Positions 1-11,576 are shown, counted from the first letter of the stretch. The stretch is DNA of 64,000 bases from Chloroflexota bacterium (GCA_016865855.1 VGNX01000002.1:81574-145573), one strand, 5' to 3'. Notes: a model not told the origin generated them from the sequence alone. A program made the numbers and translations.

Positions 1-1
1 A

Positions 2-250
2 TGCAACCCTGACAGGTCAGTAGCCATCGTGTCCTTTACCGTTGCCGGCAGGCATGTCTCGGAGATCGGGCTGAGGCTTGACGAAGAACATGGCGTCTTG
101 ACACGCGTTGGGTTGCACTGCGCTCCAGCAGCACACAAGACAATCGGTTCATTTCCCGAAGGGACTATACGGCTGGCGCCCGGTGTCTTTACAACCAGAG
201 ATGATATTCATACAGCGATACGGGCGATAGAGAAGGTGGTCCGGTCATGA
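2..250 (+). CDS. Class-V aminotransferase / cysteine desulfurase family protein, C-terminal fragment (5' truncated by window)
   Basis: Frame open from nt 2 (CNPDRSVAIVSFTVAGRHVSEIG...VGLHCAPAAHKTIGSFPEGTIRLAPGVFTT), typical C-terminal motif of SufS/NifS-like PLP enzymes. Confidence 0.8.
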   Translation, partial: CNPDRSVAIVSFTVAGRHVSEIGLRLDEEHGVLTRVGLHCAPAAHKTIGSFPEGTIRLAPGVFTTRDDIHTAIRAIEKVVRS

Positions 251-465
251 CACACGGTGTAGTCCTTTTTCATACAACATCAGCAGCTATGCGTGCTGAG
301 AAGGTACTGATGAAAGCAGGGTATGCTATCAAGCTCATCCCAACCCCACGTGAATTTTCCAGTGACTGTGGCATTGCGCTCCGCTTCGATTGGAATCAGC
401 ATGATCAAGTCAAATCCTTGCTGGATGCGGCGCATGTGGAGATTGACGCCATACGCCAGATGTAA
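247..465 (+). CDS. DUF3343 family protein (putative Se/S carrier-like)
   Basis: 72 aa, overlaps the upstream desulfurase ORF by 4 nt; GVVLFHTTSAAMRAEKVLMKAGYAIKLIPTPREFSSDCGIALRF matches the DUF3343 pattern. Confidence 0.75.
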   Translation: MTHGVVLFHTTSAAMRAEKVLMKAGYAIKLIPTPREFSSDCGIALRFDWNQHDQVKSLLDAAHVEIDAIRQM

Positions 466-651
466 TACGGAACCTCGCCCGAGTCATTTTGATGGGCAAG
501 CTGGCAATCGGCAAGCCAACAACGATGGCAACGTCCATTCAATCCATGCTCAACTGCGATGTAGTCGGCCTATAATTAGGCTAATTTGCATTAGAAGAAG
601 AGCGAGCCAACAGTCTAGAGTATCTTACTGATTTCCGTCAGCTCGGAAGCT

Positions 652-1050
652 TTACCGCTTGGTATATTGAGGGGCTTTGCGGGCGCGCTTGAGTCCGTAT
701 TTCTTGCGCTCTTTGATGCGGGCATCACGGGTTAGCAGCCCTTCCTGACGCAGGAGAGGTTTGAACTGCTCGTTAGCTTCAACCAGGGCTCGAGCAATGC
801 CATGTCGAATAGCCCCAGCTTGCCCAGTGAGACCACCACCGGTCACCTTGATCTCAACATTGAACTTCCCCACAGTATCAGTCGCCACGAATGGGTGTTC
901 AATAAGGCGGCGATGCTCGAGGCGAGGGAAAAGCTCCTGGTAGGGCTTACCATTGACAATAATCTCCCCCCTGCCTCCAGAGAACAGCTTCACTTGCGCT
1001 ATGGCGCATTTGCGCTTGCCTGTGCCGCGGTCATAAGTCTGAGTAGTCAC
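652..1050 (-). CDS. rpsI: 30S ribosomal protein S9
   Basis: [18 protein letters not shown] ... C-term [17 protein letters not shown]. Confidence 0.98.
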   Translation of the reverse strand: MTTQTYDRGTGKRKCAIAQVKLFSGGRGEIIVNGKPYQELFPRLEHRRLIEHPFVATDTVGKFNVEIKVTGGGLTGQAGAIRHGIARALVEANEQFKPLLRQEGLLTRDARIKERKKYGLKRARKAPQYTKR

Positions 1051-1496
1051 GAGATTTCACTCCCTTTTGCAGTTGCTTTTGTACCAGCGACCTGTGCCTG
1101 GTGGGGATGGCTATCGCCGGCATAAACCTTTAGCTTTTTAAACATGGCTCTACCCAACCGGTTATGCGGCAACATACCTTTAACCGCATGCTCAATCACT
1201 CTGGTAGGGTGAGCAGCCAGCATCTTTTCGAAAGTCTCAGCTTTCATGCCGCCAGGGTAGCCTGAATGATGATAGTAGGTTTTCTGCTTGGCTTTCTTCC
1301 CGGTAACTCTAACCTTGGCGGCGTTGAGCACAATGACATAGTCGCCGGTATCTAGATACGGAACGTATGTCGGCTTATGCTTACCCATGAGCAAGCTTGC
1401 TATCTGAGTGGCAAGCCTGCCTAAAGTCTTCCCAGAAGCATCAATAACATGCCACTGGTGTTCGACATCTTTAGCTTTAGTTGAATATGTCTTCAT
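1047..1496 (-). CDS. rplM: 50S ribosomal protein L13
   Basis: [43 protein letters not shown]. Confidence 0.98.
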   Translation of the reverse strand: MKTYSTKAKDVEHQWHVIDASGKTLGRLATQIASLLMGKHKPTYVPYLDTGDYVIVLNAAKVRVTGKKAKQKTYYHHSGYPGGMKAETFEKMLAAHPTRVIEHAVKGMLPHNRLGRAMFKKLKVYAGDSHPHQAQVAGTKATAKGSEIS

Positions 1497-2269
1497 GTTG
1501 CCAGCTCCAGATTGCCGGGGTAATTAACTTTAGTAAGACAAAGACCACAAGCCGGAGCGGTCGGCCCGGCCAGGACCAGCGTCTTTGTCTCCATAATCTG
1601 ATGAAATTCCTCAAGCCCTACTTTACCCAGTCCTACCCTTATTAGCAAGCCTACAGTATTGCGAACCTGATGAGTCAGAAAAGAATTGGCAGTCATACGG
1701 AAAGTGGCCAGGTCATCCTTCTTTGCCACCCTGGCTTCATAGACAGTACGCACCGTGCTTCTTAGCTTACCTAAAGCGGTGGCAAAGGAGGCGAAGTCGT
1801 GTTCACCTTCAAGAAATTTACATGCCTTATTCATAGCTTTAATATTCAACTTCTTGGGCACAAAATAAGCAAAACCCTCGAACAGAGGCGACCGAGTTGA
1901 ACTATTCAAAATGTAATAATCATATTCTCGACTCACAGCATCACGCCTAACATTAAAATCCATATTCACTTTGCAAGCGCCCTTAACCGCAATGTCCCTC
2001 GGCAGATAGTAATTTAAGGCTCTAACAAATGTCTGTGGAGGCAAGGCAGACTTAGTCCGGAAGCTAACTACCTGGCCTCTGGCATGTACGCCAGTGTCAG
2101 TCCGGCTGGCAGCAATTACACGGCTGCTTTCTCCGGTAAGCCTCCGTATGGCCCGTTCCAGTTCAGCCTGAATTGTGGGCAGGTTAGCCTGCCACTGGAA
2201 GCCATAATAATTTCTGCCGTCATACTCCACAACCAAAACGATCTTGTTAAAACTGTTAAAGAGCTTCAC
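1493..2269 (-). CDS. truA: tRNA pseudouridine synthase A
   Basis: [15 protein letters not shown]...[16 protein letters not shown]...HQVRNTVG. Confidence 0.96.
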   Translation of the reverse strand: MKLFNSFNKIVLVVEYDGRNYYGFQWQANLPTIQAELERAIRRLTGESSRVIAASRTDTGVHARGQVVSFRTKSALPPQTFVRALNYYLPRDIAVKGACKVNMDFNVRRDAVSREYDYYILNSSTRSPLFEGFAYFVPKKLNIKAMNKACKFLEGEHDFASFATALGKLRSTVRTVYEARVAKKDDLATFRMTANSFLTHQVRNTVGLLIRVGLGKVGLEEFHQIMETKTLVLAGPTAPACGLCLTKVNYPGNLELAT

Positions 2270-2284
2270 TAATACAGCGTCTTG

Positions 2285-2638
2285 TTATTCTACCATCTCA
2301 ACCTGGGCTAGCCGCGCTCCATCACCGACCCGCCGTCCCAATTTGACTAGTCGTGTATAACCCCCGGGACGTTCCGCATACCTGGGCGCGAGCTCGTTAA
2401 ATATCTTGTCAACGAGCTTCTTGTCAGTAACAAAAGCCAAAGCCCGACGCCGAGAAGCCAGGCTGCCTTCCTTCCCCAGAGTAATCATCTTCTCGGCTAG
2501 GCCCCGAATCTCCTTTGCCTTAGCCTCGGTGGTGACAATTTTTTCGTATTTAACCAAATCAGACACCAAGTTGCGGTACAAAGCCCAACGGTGCGCTGTA
2601 GGCCTGCTCAGTTTTCGTCCGGCTATACGATGTCTCAA
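2285..2638 (-). CDS. rplQ: 50S ribosomal protein L17
   Basis: [28 protein letters not shown]. Confidence 0.98.
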   Translation of the reverse strand: MRHRIAGRKLSRPTAHRWALYRNLVSDLVKYEKIVTTEAKAKEIRGLAEKMITLGKEGSLASRRRALAFVTDKKLVDKIFNELAPRYAERPGGYTRLVKLGRRVGDGARLAQVEMVE

Positions 2639-3660
2639 TCCGTAATCTTCCCTTCAATGCTTTCAGCGCTTTCGTCTTTTTCAGAAGCCAAAGCTCTTGA
2701 TACCCTCTTCTTTTCCTTTTTCTCCTTAGCCTCGGGAATGAAAGGCAGGTCAAGCCGCTTAAGAGCTGCCTCGACTTCTTCCCTAGATTTGGCTCCGAAG
2801 CCGGCTAAGCCACATAGACCGTCTAGACCTCTTTCCAGAATCTGACCCAAAGTGGTAACACCACCTCTTCTTAAGCTGCTATAGGTATGTGTGGATAAAT
2901 TCAACTGGTCTAGAGGCATCAGGTATTGCTCTGGTGGAATCAGCCGCTGCCATGCCACTTCGGCTCCCTCCGGTGTAATGGCTCTGGCCAGTTCACGGAA
3001 GCAACCAAACTGCTCTATCAGGATAGATGCGCTCTGACTAACTGCCTCTATCGGAGATACGGAGCCATCAGTCCAAACTTCCAGGATAAGTTTCTCCTGG
3101 TTACTCCCCTCTCTAAGGCTGCTAGGCTCAACCAAGAAATTGACCTTACGAACCGGGGTGAAAATAGCATCTATGGGAATCGTCCCAATGGGCAGGCTAT
3201 CGCTGGAACTGGCTGGCACATAGCCTCTACCTATCTCGACGTTAAACTCGATACTGAGCTTAGCCTTTGGAGAGTCCAGAGTAGCCAGATAAAGCTCGGG
3301 GTTAACGATTTCGAAATCTGCCGATGGCTTAATGTCACCAGCACAGACTTGCCCTTCTCCCCCGACCTCCAGTCTCATCTTCCCAGAACGCTGGGCAAGA
3401 TGACGAAGGCGTATTCCCTTGACGTTAAGCAGGAAATCTATTGCATCCTCCTTAACGTGAGGGATTGTTGAGAATTCATGCTGGACACCCTCAATCATGA
3501 CCCAGGTTATTGCAGCACCGGGTAAAGAGCTGAGAAGCACCCGGCGCAGGCTGTTACCTAATGTAACTCCAAAACCCTTCTCTACAGGTTCGGCACTAAA
3601 ACGACCATAGATTTCAGTGCCTTCGACACATTCTACCTTTGGTAGTGCTAAGCCAGCCAA
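2635..3660 (-). CDS. rpoA: DNA-directed RNA polymerase subunit alpha
   Basis: [22 protein letters not shown] plus alpha-CTD; acidic/basic C-terminal tail. Confidence 0.98.
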   Translation of the reverse strand: MAGLALPKVECVEGTEIYGRFSAEPVEKGFGVTLGNSLRRVLLSSLPGAAITWVMIEGVQHEFSTIPHVKEDAIDFLLNVKGIRLRHLAQRSGKMRLEVGGEGQVCAGDIKPSADFEIVNPELYLATLDSPKAKLSIEFNVEIGRGYVPASSSDSLPIGTIPIDAIFTPVRKVNFLVEPSSLREGSNQEKLILEVWTDGSVSPIEAVSQSASILIEQFGCFRELARAITPEGAEVAWQRLIPPEQYLMPLDQLNLSTHTYSSLRRGGVTTLGQILERGLDGLCGLAGFGAKSREEVEAALKRLDLPFIPEAKEKKEKKRVSRALASEKDESAESIEGKITD

Positions 3661-3669
3661 GAAGCCTCC

Positions 3670-4302
3670 TTAACGGGAATAATATTCAACGATAGCTTTT
3701 TCATCAAACTTAACTTCAATATCCTCACCTGTTGGCAGGTTAACGATTCGACCGGCCAGTTTTTCTTTATCCAGAGCCAGCCAGCCGGGAACGGTCCTGC
3801 CCTCAATTTCTTGAACGAGCGCTTTGTAATATTCAGTTTTGGTACTACTTTCTCGCCAGGCAATAGCATCACCGGGCTTCACCAGACAGGAGGGGATATC
3901 CGTCTTGCGGCCGTTTAAGAGAAAGTGACCATGGCGTACCAGTTGTCTGGCTTGAGAGCGGGAGCTGGCAAAGCCTAAACGGTAAACCACATTGTCTAAC
4001 CGTCTCTCTAGCAAAATTAAGAGGTTCTCGCCAGTTATGCCGGGAAGCCTTTTCGCCTCAGCAAAGAATTTGCGGAATTGTCGTTCCAAAAGTCCGTAAC
4101 TATAGCGAGCCTTCTGCTTCTCCTGCAACTGAAGCCCACGGTCAGACTTCTTTGCGCGCCGCTTTCTGATACCAGTATACCCAGGGGGAACATCCCTGCG
4201 CTCCACAGCGCACTTGGAGGTAAAGCACCTATCCCCCTTAAGCATTAATTTGTCGCCAACACGACGACATAAACGACAATTAGCCTGTGTATACCGTCCC
4301 AT
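3670..4302 (-). CDS. rpsD: 30S ribosomal protein S4 (zinc-binding type)
   Basis: MGRYTQANCRLCRRVGDKLMLKGDRCFTSKCAVERR; S4 RNA-binding domain. Confidence 0.98.
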   Translation of the reverse strand: MGRYTQANCRLCRRVGDKLMLKGDRCFTSKCAVERRDVPPGYTGIRKRRAKKSDRGLQLQEKQKARYSYGLLERQFRKFFAEAKRLPGITGENLLILLERRLDNVVYRLGFASSRSQARQLVRHGHFLLNGRKTDIPSCLVKPGDAIAWRESSTKTEYYKALVQEIEGRTVPGWLALDKEKLAGRIVNLPTGEDIEVKFDEKAIVEYYSR

Positions 4303-4304
4303 TT

Positions 4305-4697
4305 CTACACTCGCCTTCTCTTACGAGGCCGGCAACCATTGTGCGGAACAGGAGTTACGTCCTTAATCCCAGTAACCAAAATCCCTGAAGCCTGGATGGC
4401 TCGAATCGCTGCCTCGCGACCGCTGCCGGGACCTCGGATATATACCTCGACCTGACGCAAACCATGTTCCTTAGCTTTTTGAGCAGCGCCCTGCGCCGCC
4501 AATTGAGCTGCATAGGGCGTACCTTTTCGAGACCCTTTGAACCCAGCTGTGCCGGGACTTCCCCAGGCGATAACATTGCCTTTCTGGTCAGTAAGAGTAA
4601 TAATTGTATTATTAAAGGTAGATTGGATGTAAGCTTTACCTTCAGCAATATGCTTGCGCTCTCGCCTTCTTACCCCGGTTTTCTTTTTCTTAGGCAT
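4305..4697 (-). CDS. rpsK: 30S ribosomal protein S11
   Basis: [44 protein letters not shown]. Confidence 0.98.
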   Translation of the reverse strand: MPKKKKTGVRRRERKHIAEGKAYIQSTFNNTIITLTDQKGNVIAWGSPGTAGFKGSRKGTPYAAQLAAQGAAQKAKEHGLRQVEVYIRGPGSGREAAIRAIQASGILVTGIKDVTPVPHNGCRPRKRRRV

Positions 4698-4714
4698 ATC
4701 CTTCCATCACTCCT

Positions 4715-5104
4715 TTACTTCTTAGTCGTTCCACGCCTCTGTCCGCGGCCAGCCACTGTCTTGCGAAGACCACGCTTGGTCCGAGCATTAGTTCGTGTCC
4801 GCTGCCCTCGAACCGGCAATCCGCGACGATGCCTTAGACCTCGATAACTGCCGATTTCAATAAGCCGCTTAATATTAAGATTAACTTCCTTCCGAAGTCC
4901 GCCTTCTACTTTATATTCTTTATCGATAACCTCGCGAATACGGCTAACCTCCTGCTCGCTAAGGTCCTTTACCTTAGTATCAGGGTTTACACCACTGGAA
5001 GACAAAATCCGACGGCTTGAAGCAGGGCCGATGCCATAGATATACTGTAAAGAAATCTCAACCCTTTTATCTTTTGGAATGTCCACACCAGCGATACGTG
5101 CCAT
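4715..5104 (-). CDS. rpsM: 30S ribosomal protein S13
   Basis: [26 protein letters not shown]...[25 protein letters not shown]. Confidence 0.98.
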   Translation of the reverse strand: MARIAGVDIPKDKRVEISLQYIYGIGPASSRRILSSSGVNPDTKVKDLSEQEVSRIREVIDKEYKVEGGLRKEVNLNIKRLIEIGSYRGLRHRRGLPVRGQRTRTNARTKRGLRKTVAGRGQRRGTTKK

Positions 5105-5121
5105 ATCTCATCACTCCTACG

Positions 5122-5235
5122 TTATCCTTGGCGCTGCTTATGCTTGGGGTTCTGACAAATAACCCGAACCACTCCACGGCGCCTGATAATCTTGCATTTA
5201 TCGCACCGACGCTTAACAGAAGACCGCACTTTCAT
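5122..5235 (-). CDS. rpmJ: 50S ribosomal protein L36 (not in supplied ORF track)
   Basis: Read directly from minus strand: [37 protein letters not shown], 37 aa. Confidence 0.97.
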   Translation of the reverse strand: MKVRSSVKRRCDKCKIIRRRGVVRVICQNPKHKQRQG

Positions 5236-5314
5236 AATTAACTACCTTAAATCGCAAAAACCTTATAATAATAAACCTTGTCGGCATTTATGTCAAAATG
5301 TAAATTGCCCATGA

Positions 5315-5533
5315 CTACTTAAACCGATAAGTGATTCTCCCCCGCTTCAAATCGTAAGGCGAAAGCTCCACTAGCACTTTGTCTGCTTGCAAAATCCTAA
5401 TATAATGCTTCCTCATTTTACCCGAAATATGAGCTAAAACCTCATGCCCGTTAGCCAATTCCACGCGAAATGTAGCATTAGGTAAAGATTCAATCACTGT
5501 GCCTTCAACCTCTATTGCTTCTTTCTTAGGCAT
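5315..5533 (-). CDS. infA: Translation initiation factor IF-1
   Basis: [38 protein letters not shown]. Confidence 0.98.
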   Translation of the reverse strand: MPKKEAIEVEGTVIESLPNATFRVELANGHEVLAHISGKMRKHYIRILQADKVLVELSPYDLKRGRITYRFK

Positions 5534-5545
5534 ACTACACTTCTA

Positions 5546-6292
5546 TTATAGTAGAGTCAGTACCTCCGCTTCACCCTGGCTAATAGCGATAGTATGCTCA
5601 AAATGAGCTGAAATGCTGCCATCTGCAGTGAGCACTGTCCATCTGTTCTCAGCAACCCGTGTCCGCCAGTCTCCAGCAGTCACCATCGGCTCCACCGCCA
5701 AAGTCATGCCTTTTCGCAAAAGAGGGCCTTCGCCAGGCGAGCCAAAGTTTGGCACTGAAGGGTCTTCATGCAAGTCTCTACCTACTCCATGCCCGGAATA
5801 CTCCCGAACCACAGAAAATCCCCTTGTCTCAACGTAGTTCTGAATAGCTGATGAAACATCTCCTAGGTGGGCACCATTACGTGCTGCCCTTATTCCAACC
5901 ATCAACGCGGCTTCGGTAACCGATAAGAGTTCCTGAGCTTTAGGGCTAATTCCACCTACCCCAACTGTTATGGCCCCATCACCATGGAAGCCATCAACGA
6001 TCGCCCCAAAGTCCAAAGAGACTACATCACCTTCATCCAATCGCCGCTCTCCGGGAATACCATGGACAATCTCATCATTCACCGAAACGCATAGATGTGC
6101 CGGGAAGCCTCGATAACCTTTGAATGAAGCCTTAGCTCCATATTTCTTCAGTTCACTTGCAGCCACTGAGTCCAGCTGACTGGTCTTAATCCCTGGCTTT
6201 ATTTCTTCCCTCAACCTTTGTAAAACAGCCGCTACGATTTTTCCAGCTTGTCGCATAATAGCCACTTCCTGTGATGACTTTATCACAGTCAT
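5546..6292 (-). CDS. map: Type I methionyl aminopeptidase
   Basis: SVNDEIVHGIPGERRLDEGDVVSLDFGA...YSGHGVGRDLHEDPSVPNFG. Confidence 0.97.
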   Translation of the reverse strand: MTVIKSSQEVAIMRQAGKIVAAVLQRLREEIKPGIKTSQLDSVAASELKKYGAKASFKGYRGFPAHLCVSVNDEIVHGIPGERRLDEGDVVSLDFGAIVDGFHGDGAITVGVGGISPKAQELLSVTEAALMVGIRAARNGAHLGDVSSAIQNYVETRGFSVVREYSGHGVGRDLHEDPSVPNFGSPGEGPLLRKGMTLAVEPMVTAGDWRTRVAENRWTVLTADGSISAHFEHTIAISQGEAEVLTLL

Positions 6293-6951
6293 TTGGTTTT
6301 CACCAGCTTGAGCCCGAGAGCATTAATTATCTTCTCGGATACCTCCTCTATGCCGAGCTTACCATCCACTGCAACGAGTTTCCCCTCTGCCTTATAGTAA
6401 TCCAAGACAGGCGTAGTCTGAGCAAAATAGACTTTCAATCGTTCTTTTACCGTCTCCTCAGTATCGTCAGAGCGCTGATATAACTCACCACCACATTTAT
6501 CACATATGTTGCGAACTTTTGGTGGTGAAGTCACCTCATGGTAAGGTGTCTGACACTTGCGGCATATCCAACGCCCACTAAGACGCTTTAATAGTTCCTT
6601 CTCAGGCGCCTCGATGTATATTGCTTTATCTATAGCCTCCCCACGACTGGTCAACATTCTGTCAAGCGCCCTAGCTTGCTCAATAGTCCGAGGAAAGCCA
6701 TCGAAAACACACCCTGATTTACAATCAGGCTCATTGAGCCGCTCCGAGATTAGCTGAATTGTTACTTCATCAGGAACCAGAGCACCTTTATCCATATAAG
6801 CTTTTACCGATTTCTCTAGCTTGGTTCCTTTATCCACCGCCTGTCTAAAAAGGTCGCCCGAAGCTATATGAGCTAATCCCAATTTTCGTGAAATTATAGC
6901 TGCCTGAGTCCCTTTACCTGCCCCTGGAGCACCGAGAAAAACTAAAAACAT
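6289..6951 (-). CDS. adk: Adenylate kinase (zinc LID type)
   Basis: LGAPGAGKGTQA; LID CRKCQTPYH...CDKCGGELYQRSDD. Confidence 0.97.
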   Translation of the reverse strand: MFLVFLGAPGAGKGTQAAIISRKLGLAHIASGDLFRQAVDKGTKLEKSVKAYMDKGALVPDEVTIQLISERLNEPDCKSGCVFDGFPRTIEQARALDRMLTSRGEAIDKAIYIEAPEKELLKRLSGRWICRKCQTPYHEVTSPPKVRNICDKCGGELYQRSDDTEETVKERLKVYFAQTTPVLDYYKAEGKLVAVDGKLGIEEVSEKIINALGLKLVKTK

Positions 6952-6963
6952 TCGTGTATCTCC

Positions 6964-8280
6964 CTACTTCAGGAAACCTTCATAGCGGCGCATTGTCAAC
7001 TGTGCCTCTATTTGTTTCATGGTATCCAAAGCTACACCCACAACGATGAGCATGCCGAAGCTAGATAAAGTTAGCACAGCAACATTCGTTATTTCCTGAA
7101 CGAGGAACGGCATCACCGCCACAAAAGCCAGAAAGAGGGCTCCACCCCAGGTTATGCGGTTAATGACCTTGTTGAGGTAATCGGTGGTGGGTTTCCCAGG
7201 GCGGACACCGGGGACAAAGCCTCCTTGACGCTGCAATGTTTGCGCTAAGTTCATCTGTTCAAATATAATCATGGTATAGAAAAAGGCAAAAGCTACTACC
7301 ATCAAGAAATAAAGCCCCCAGTAAAACAAACCCACGGGGAGAGGTGCATCAGGGCTAAACCACGCCATAATCTTGCTGGCAAAGTTTGGATCCTGCCCCT
7401 GTGGGCTGGCAAAATAACTGGCTATTGTTCCCGGGAAAATCATCAGCGCCATAGCAAAGATGAGTGGTATCATCCCGGCAGTGTTCACCCGAAGGGGAAT
7501 ATGCGTCGAACCTGTTTGGCGATACATGCGAGCACCACGGAAGGCAGTCCGTGCATATTGGACCGGAATGCGGCGATGTCCTTCAGTAAATACGACTATA
7601 AGCGCCATCATGGCCAGACCAATAATAAGAAAGGCGATGAGACCGCCAATGTTCTCCCTAGCTATCATGCCACGACCTATCATCTCCGGCAAACTAGCCA
7701 CAATGCCACCAAAGATTATTATTGATACACCATTTCCAATACCTCGCTCAGTGATAAGCTCACCAAGCCAGACAAGAAAGATAGTCCCGGCTGTCAGCGA
7801 CAGTATTATAGCTATGGTAGGCAATGCTGCCGCTTGACCAATCGCGCCCTGGCTGCGCAGCAGTGCCAGCTGAGCATAACCCTGAAGAGCAGCTAAAGGT
7901 ACAGTTAGCCAGTGGGTAAACTGATTAATCCTACGCCTGCCAGCTTCCCCCTCTTGAGATAAAGCCCGAAGGCGTGGAATAACTGGGACCAGCAATTGCA
8001 TAACGATGGAAGCGGTTATATAGGGATAAACTCCCATAGCCGCTACGCTGAAGTTCCTCATAGCCCCACCAGTAAACAGGTCAAGCATGCCCAGAAGTTG
8101 GTTCCGCTCAAAAAGTTGCTGCAACGCAGCTAGATCCACACCAGGCATGGGAACATGAGCTATAAAGCGAAAAATTACCAGCATACCTACAGTGAAAAGA
8201 AGACGCCGTCTCAGGTCTGGAAGAGAAAAGGCATCGAACAATGCTTGAATAAGACGTGGTCTCCCGCTTACCTGCTGCAT
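6964..8280 (-). CDS. secY: Preprotein translocase subunit SecY
   Basis: Polytopic; RFIAHVPMPGVDLAAL...GNGVSIIIFGGIVA...PGVRPGKPT. Confidence 0.97.
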   Translation of the reverse strand: MQQVSGRPRLIQALFDAFSLPDLRRRLLFTVGMLVIFRFIAHVPMPGVDLAALQQLFERNQLLGMLDLFTGGAMRNFSVAAMGVYPYITASIVMQLLVPVIPRLRALSQEGEAGRRRINQFTHWLTVPLAALQGYAQLALLRSQGAIGQAAALPTIAIILSLTAGTIFLVWLGELITERGIGNGVSIIIFGGIVASLPEMIGRGMIARENIGGLIAFLIIGLAMMALIVVFTEGHRRIPVQYARTAFRGARMYRQTGSTHIPLRVNTAGMIPLIFAMALMIFPGTIASYFASPQGQDPNFASKIMAWFSPDAPLPVGLFYWGLYFLMVVAFAFFYTMIIFEQMNLAQTLQRQGGFVPGVRPGKPTTDYLNKVINRITWGGALFLAFVAVMPFLVQEITNVAVLTLSSFGMLIVVGVALDTMKQIEAQLTMRRYEGFLK

Positions 8281-8282
8281 TT

Positions 8283-8726
8283 TTAAATTCCCTCCACTTT
8301 CCCACCAGCGGCAACGATCTTCTTTTCAGCAGCGGGAGAGAATTTGTTAGCCTTTACAACGAGCGGACGATCAATGTCACCGTCGCCGAGAATCTTAACT
8401 GGATGCTTAAAAGACTTAATCAGCCCAACTTCAAGTAACTCTTTTGGAGTAATCTCAGCACTAGGAGAAAACACTTTCAGATCGCCCACATTAACGATGC
8501 TGTAGTCAGTTTTAAAAATATTAACGAAACCACGTTTCCGAGGCAAACGCTTAATTAAGGGTAGTTGCCCTCCCTCAAAACCGAGGCGAACTCCACCCCC
8601 AGAACGAGATTTCTGCCCTTTACAGCCTCGTCCTGAATAACTGCCATGCCCGCTGCCATCGCCACGCCCCACGCGTTTTCTCTTGTGCTTGGCACCTGCC
8701 GGAGGTTTTAAATTATGCTGCTGCAT
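8283..8726 (-). CDS. rplO: 50S ribosomal protein L15
   Basis: [49 protein letters not shown]. Confidence 0.97.
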   Translation of the reverse strand: MQQHNLKPPAGAKHKRKRVGRGDGSGHGSYSGRGCKGQKSRSGGGVRLGFEGGQLPLIKRLPRKRGFVNIFKTDYSIVNVGDLKVFSPSAEITPKELLEVGLIKSFKHPVKILGDGDIDRPLVVKANKFSPAAEKKIVAAGGKVEGI

Positions 8727-8931
8727 CGGTAATCACTTCCACTTTAACTAAATGATTGACTTTAGCTATCATACCTCTAACGGGAGGAGAATCTTCATGC
8801 TCTACCGTTTCATGAAGGCGATGAAAGCCTAAAGCTTTCAAGGTTCGTCTTTGCTTCTTGGCATAGCCAATATCGCTCTTTATCCATTTGATACGCAGTT
8901 TAGCCACTCGACTTGGCCTCCTTAATCTCAA
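8713..8931 (-). CDS. rpmD: 50S ribosomal protein L30 (true start probably the internal V at residue 9)
   Basis: [54 protein letters not shown]. Confidence 0.93.
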   Translation of the reverse strand: MRLRRPSRVAKLRIKWIKSDIGYAKKQRRTLKALGFHRLHETVEHEDSPPVRGMIAKVNHLVKVEVITDAAA

Positions 8932-9442
8932 ACTCAGCTTTGCGCCTTGCTACGGCCTCCTCAGGCTTCTCAAGGCTAGCTAAAGCCAACACAGTCGCTC
9001 TGACTACATTAACAGGATTAGAGCTACCTATAGACTTGCTAAGGACATCCTTTATACCTGCAGCTTCAAGCACTGAGCGAACACTGCTGCCAGCGATGAC
9101 TCCAGTTCCAGGCGACGCCGGTTTAAGCAAGACCTTCGCCGCTCCTGACTTAACCAGAACCTCGTGCGGTATAGTAGTCCCTGACATAATTACCTTGTAA
9201 AGCCCCTTCCGTGCAATGACACCAGCCTTACGAATTGCTTCCGGTACCTCCTTGGCCTTACCTAAGCCAACACCCACGTGTCCATTGCCATCACCAACAA
9301 CTACTAGAGCCCTAAAACGAAGACGCTTACCACCTTTGACAACCTTAGTTACCCGGTTAAGTGACACTAGCTTCTCGCTAAGGTCAAGCTCGCTAGCATC
9401 AACTTTGGTTCTCTCTTCAATTAGCTTCTTAATCGCTTTCAT
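8900..9442 (-). CDS. rpsE: 30S ribosomal protein S5
   Basis: [49 protein letters not shown]. Confidence 0.98.
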   Translation of the reverse strand: MKAIKKLIEERTKVDASELDLSEKLVSLNRVTKVVKGGKRLRFRALVVVGDGNGHVGVGLGKAKEVPEAIRKAGVIARKGLYKVIMSGTTIPHEVLVKSGAAKVLLKPASPGTGVIAGSSVRSVLEAAGIKDVLSKSIGSSNPVNVVRATVLALASLEKPEEAVARRKAEFEIKEAKSSG

Positions 9443-9451
9443 CTATAAACC

Positions 9452-9820
9452 TCAAAAGTCTAGGCCAGCTTTCCTGGCAGCTTCCGCCAAAGCTTTAACT
9501 CGTCCATGATACTTATAGCCGCCCCTGTCAAAAGCTATCTGTTTAATCCCCTTATTCAAGGTACGCTGAGCCACAAGGGAGCCAACCAGCTCAGCGCTTT
9601 CCGTTTTTCTCTTTCCTGTGATTTTGTCCCTTATCTCTGCGTCCAAACTGCTCGCCGAAACCAGAGTATGCCCCGAAGAATCATCTACAACCTGAGCATA
9701 AATATGGTTCAAGCTGCGAAAAACGCAAAGCCTCGGCCTCGTCGCTGTACCGCTTACTTTGGCTCTAACCCGAACGTGACGTCGCTTTCGCGCTAACCTT
9801 GTATCTGTTCTAACCGCCAA
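9452..9820 (-). CDS. rplR: 50S ribosomal protein L18
   Basis: [40 protein letters not shown]...[26 protein letters not shown]. Confidence 0.98.
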   Translation of the reverse strand: MAVRTDTRLARKRRHVRVRAKVSGTATRPRLCVFRSLNHIYAQVVDDSSGHTLVSASSLDAEIRDKITGKRKTESAELVGSLVAQRTLNKGIKQIAFDRGGYKYHGRVKALAEAARKAGLDF

Positions 9821-9823
9821 TTT

Positions 9824-10375
9824 TTATCCTTTCAGTGTTGCCTTGCCCGCTTTGCCCGGTTTGAGACGGAGTCTCTCACCGGCATACTTGACACCCTTGC
9901 CTTTGTAGGAGTCTGCAGGCCGTATAGCTCTAATTTGAGCCGCTGTCTCACCCACAAGCTCCTTATCAATACCAGTAATCCGGATGCGGTTTGTCCCTTC
10001 CACCACAATTTCTATGCCAGCTGATGGGGAAAAATCTACCGGATGGCTGAACCCAATTTGCAGCGATAGTTTATTGCCGGCTTTCTGCGCCCGGTAACCA
10101 ACACCACTCAGCTCTACAACCTTTTCAAAACCTTTAGTAACGCCCTCAACCATGTTAGCCAAAAGGCTACGAGTCAATCCGTGTAAAGCACGATGATTTC
10201 TATTATCAGTAGGTCGCGCCACTATAAGGTTTCCATCTTTCAACGTAATTGAGATATCAGGGTGAAATGAGCGCGATAATTTACCCTTACCTCCCTCCAC
10301 AGTCACTTCATTGCCCTTAATATTAACTTTGACACCTTGAGGCACAGGTATAGGCAACAATCCTATTCGAGACAT
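9824..10375 (-). CDS. rplF: 50S ribosomal protein L6
   Basis: MSRIGLLPIPVPQGVKVNIKGNEVTVEGGKGKLSRSFHPDI...RPADSYKGKGVKYAGE. Confidence 0.98.
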   Translation of the reverse strand: MSRIGLLPIPVPQGVKVNIKGNEVTVEGGKGKLSRSFHPDISITLKDGNLIVARPTDNRNHRALHGLTRSLLANMVEGVTKGFEKVVELSGVGYRAQKAGNKLSLQIGFSHPVDFSPSAGIEIVVEGTNRIRITGIDKELVGETAAQIRAIRPADSYKGKGVKYAGERLRLKPGKAGKATLKG

Positions 10376-10397
10376 AGACTCGCCTCCGAAAGTCTAC

Positions 10398-10790
10398 TTA
10401 CCAAACATAACATAACATTTCACCACCGAAATTTCGGCGCCATGCTTCTTGCCCGGTCATGAGTCCTTTGGATGTGGACAAAATAGCAACACCAAGCCCA
10501 CCGTAGACACGAGGAATTTCCTTACGGCCAGCATATAGTCTAAGACCTGGCTTGCTAACCCTCTCCAAACCGGCAATGGCAGGACGTCCGTTTATATACT
10601 TTAAGGATATCTTAATCACTCGTTGTGGCTTACCCTTGAGAACAGTATAATCAGTTATAAAGCCCTCTTCTTTGAGTATTTTGGCGATAGAGAGCTTAAT
10701 CCTGGACGCTGGCATGAGCACACTATCATGGTGCACCATGATTGCGTTGCGAATTCGAGTTAACATATCAGCGATGGGGTCAGTTACCAT
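10398..10790 (-). CDS. rpsH: 30S ribosomal protein S8
   Basis: [21 protein letters not shown]...[26 protein letters not shown]. Confidence 0.98.
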   Translation of the reverse strand: MVTDPIADMLTRIRNAIMVHHDSVLMPASRIKLSIAKILKEEGFITDYTVLKGKPQRVIKISLKYINGRPAIAGLERVSKPGLRLYAGRKEIPRVYGGLGVAILSTSKGLMTGQEAWRRNFGGEMLCYVW

Positions 10791-10815
10791 GGACTTATGC
10801 CTCCAGCACTTTCAA

Positions 10816-11001
10816 TCACCAGCTTGATTTTCTCACTCCAGGAATTTCACCTTTTAAAGCCAGCTGTCGAAAGCAAATACGACACAGACCAAATTTGCGT
10901 ATATAGGCACGGGGCCTACCACACAACTTGCATCGATTCCGATGCTGCACCCTATACTTTGGAGGGCGCTTCGATTTCAGCACTTTAGATAACTTTGCCA
11001 T
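10816..11001 (-). CDS. rpsN: 30S ribosomal protein S14 type Z
   Basis: [38 protein letters not shown]. Confidence 0.98.
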   Translation of the reverse strand: MAKLSKVLKSKRPPKYRVQHRNRCKLCGRPRAYIRKFGLCRICFRQLALKGEIPGVRKSSW

Positions 11002-11013
11002 TTTATCGAGAAC

Positions 11014-11556
11014 TTAACTCCTTCTAAAAGGCATACCTAGAGACTCGAGTAAACTCCTGCCTTCCTCATTGCTAGTTGCAGTAGTAACGATGATTATTTC
11101 AAATCCCCGCAGCTTATCCACCTTATCATAATCAATCTCAGGGAAAACTACCTGCTCCTTAATTCCTAAGGTATAGTTGCCCTCACCATCAAATGAATCG
11201 CGGGATATTCCTTGAAAATCCCTGATCCGTGCCAAAACAACACTAACGAGCTTATCAAAGAAGTCGTACATTCGCCTGCCCCGCAATGTCACCATCATAC
11301 CGATAGGCATGCCGGCTCTGAGTTTAAAAGCGGCGATAGACTTTTTAGCTCGTGTCATTACTGGATGCTGCCCCGAAATAGCCACCAAATCCTTCTCAGC
11401 TCCTTCTAAAGCCTTAGGGTTTTGTATCGCTTCGCCCAAACCGATATTTAGCACGACTTTATTAAGCCTCGGCACTTGCATCACATTCTTATACCCGAAC
11501 TTACGCATTAGTTCAGGCACTACTTCTTTCTCATACTTTTCCTTCAACCGTGACAT
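11014..11556 (-). CDS. rplE: 50S ribosomal protein L5
   Basis: [20 protein letters not shown]...[36 protein letters not shown]. Confidence 0.98.
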   Translation of the reverse strand: MSRLKEKYEKEVVPELMRKFGYKNVMQVPRLNKVVLNIGLGEAIQNPKALEGAEKDLVAISGQHPVMTRAKKSIAAFKLRAGMPIGMMVTLRGRRMYDFFDKLVSVVLARIRDFQGISRDSFDGEGNYTLGIKEQVVFPEIDYDKVDKLRGFEIIIVTTATSNEEGRSLLESLGMPFRRS

Positions 11557-11576
11557 CCTTAAAATGCACCTTTCAA

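Noticed and set aside
323-631. 102-aa ORF overlapping the DUF3343 gene in another frame
   Set aside because: Overlaps a better-supported gene and has low-complexity, non-protein-like composition
2926-3471. 181-aa plus-strand ORF antisense to rpoA, and similar long antisense ORFs across ribosomal, gyrase and CODH genes
   Set aside because: Shadow ORFs opposite strongly conserved coding genes; no independent family signal
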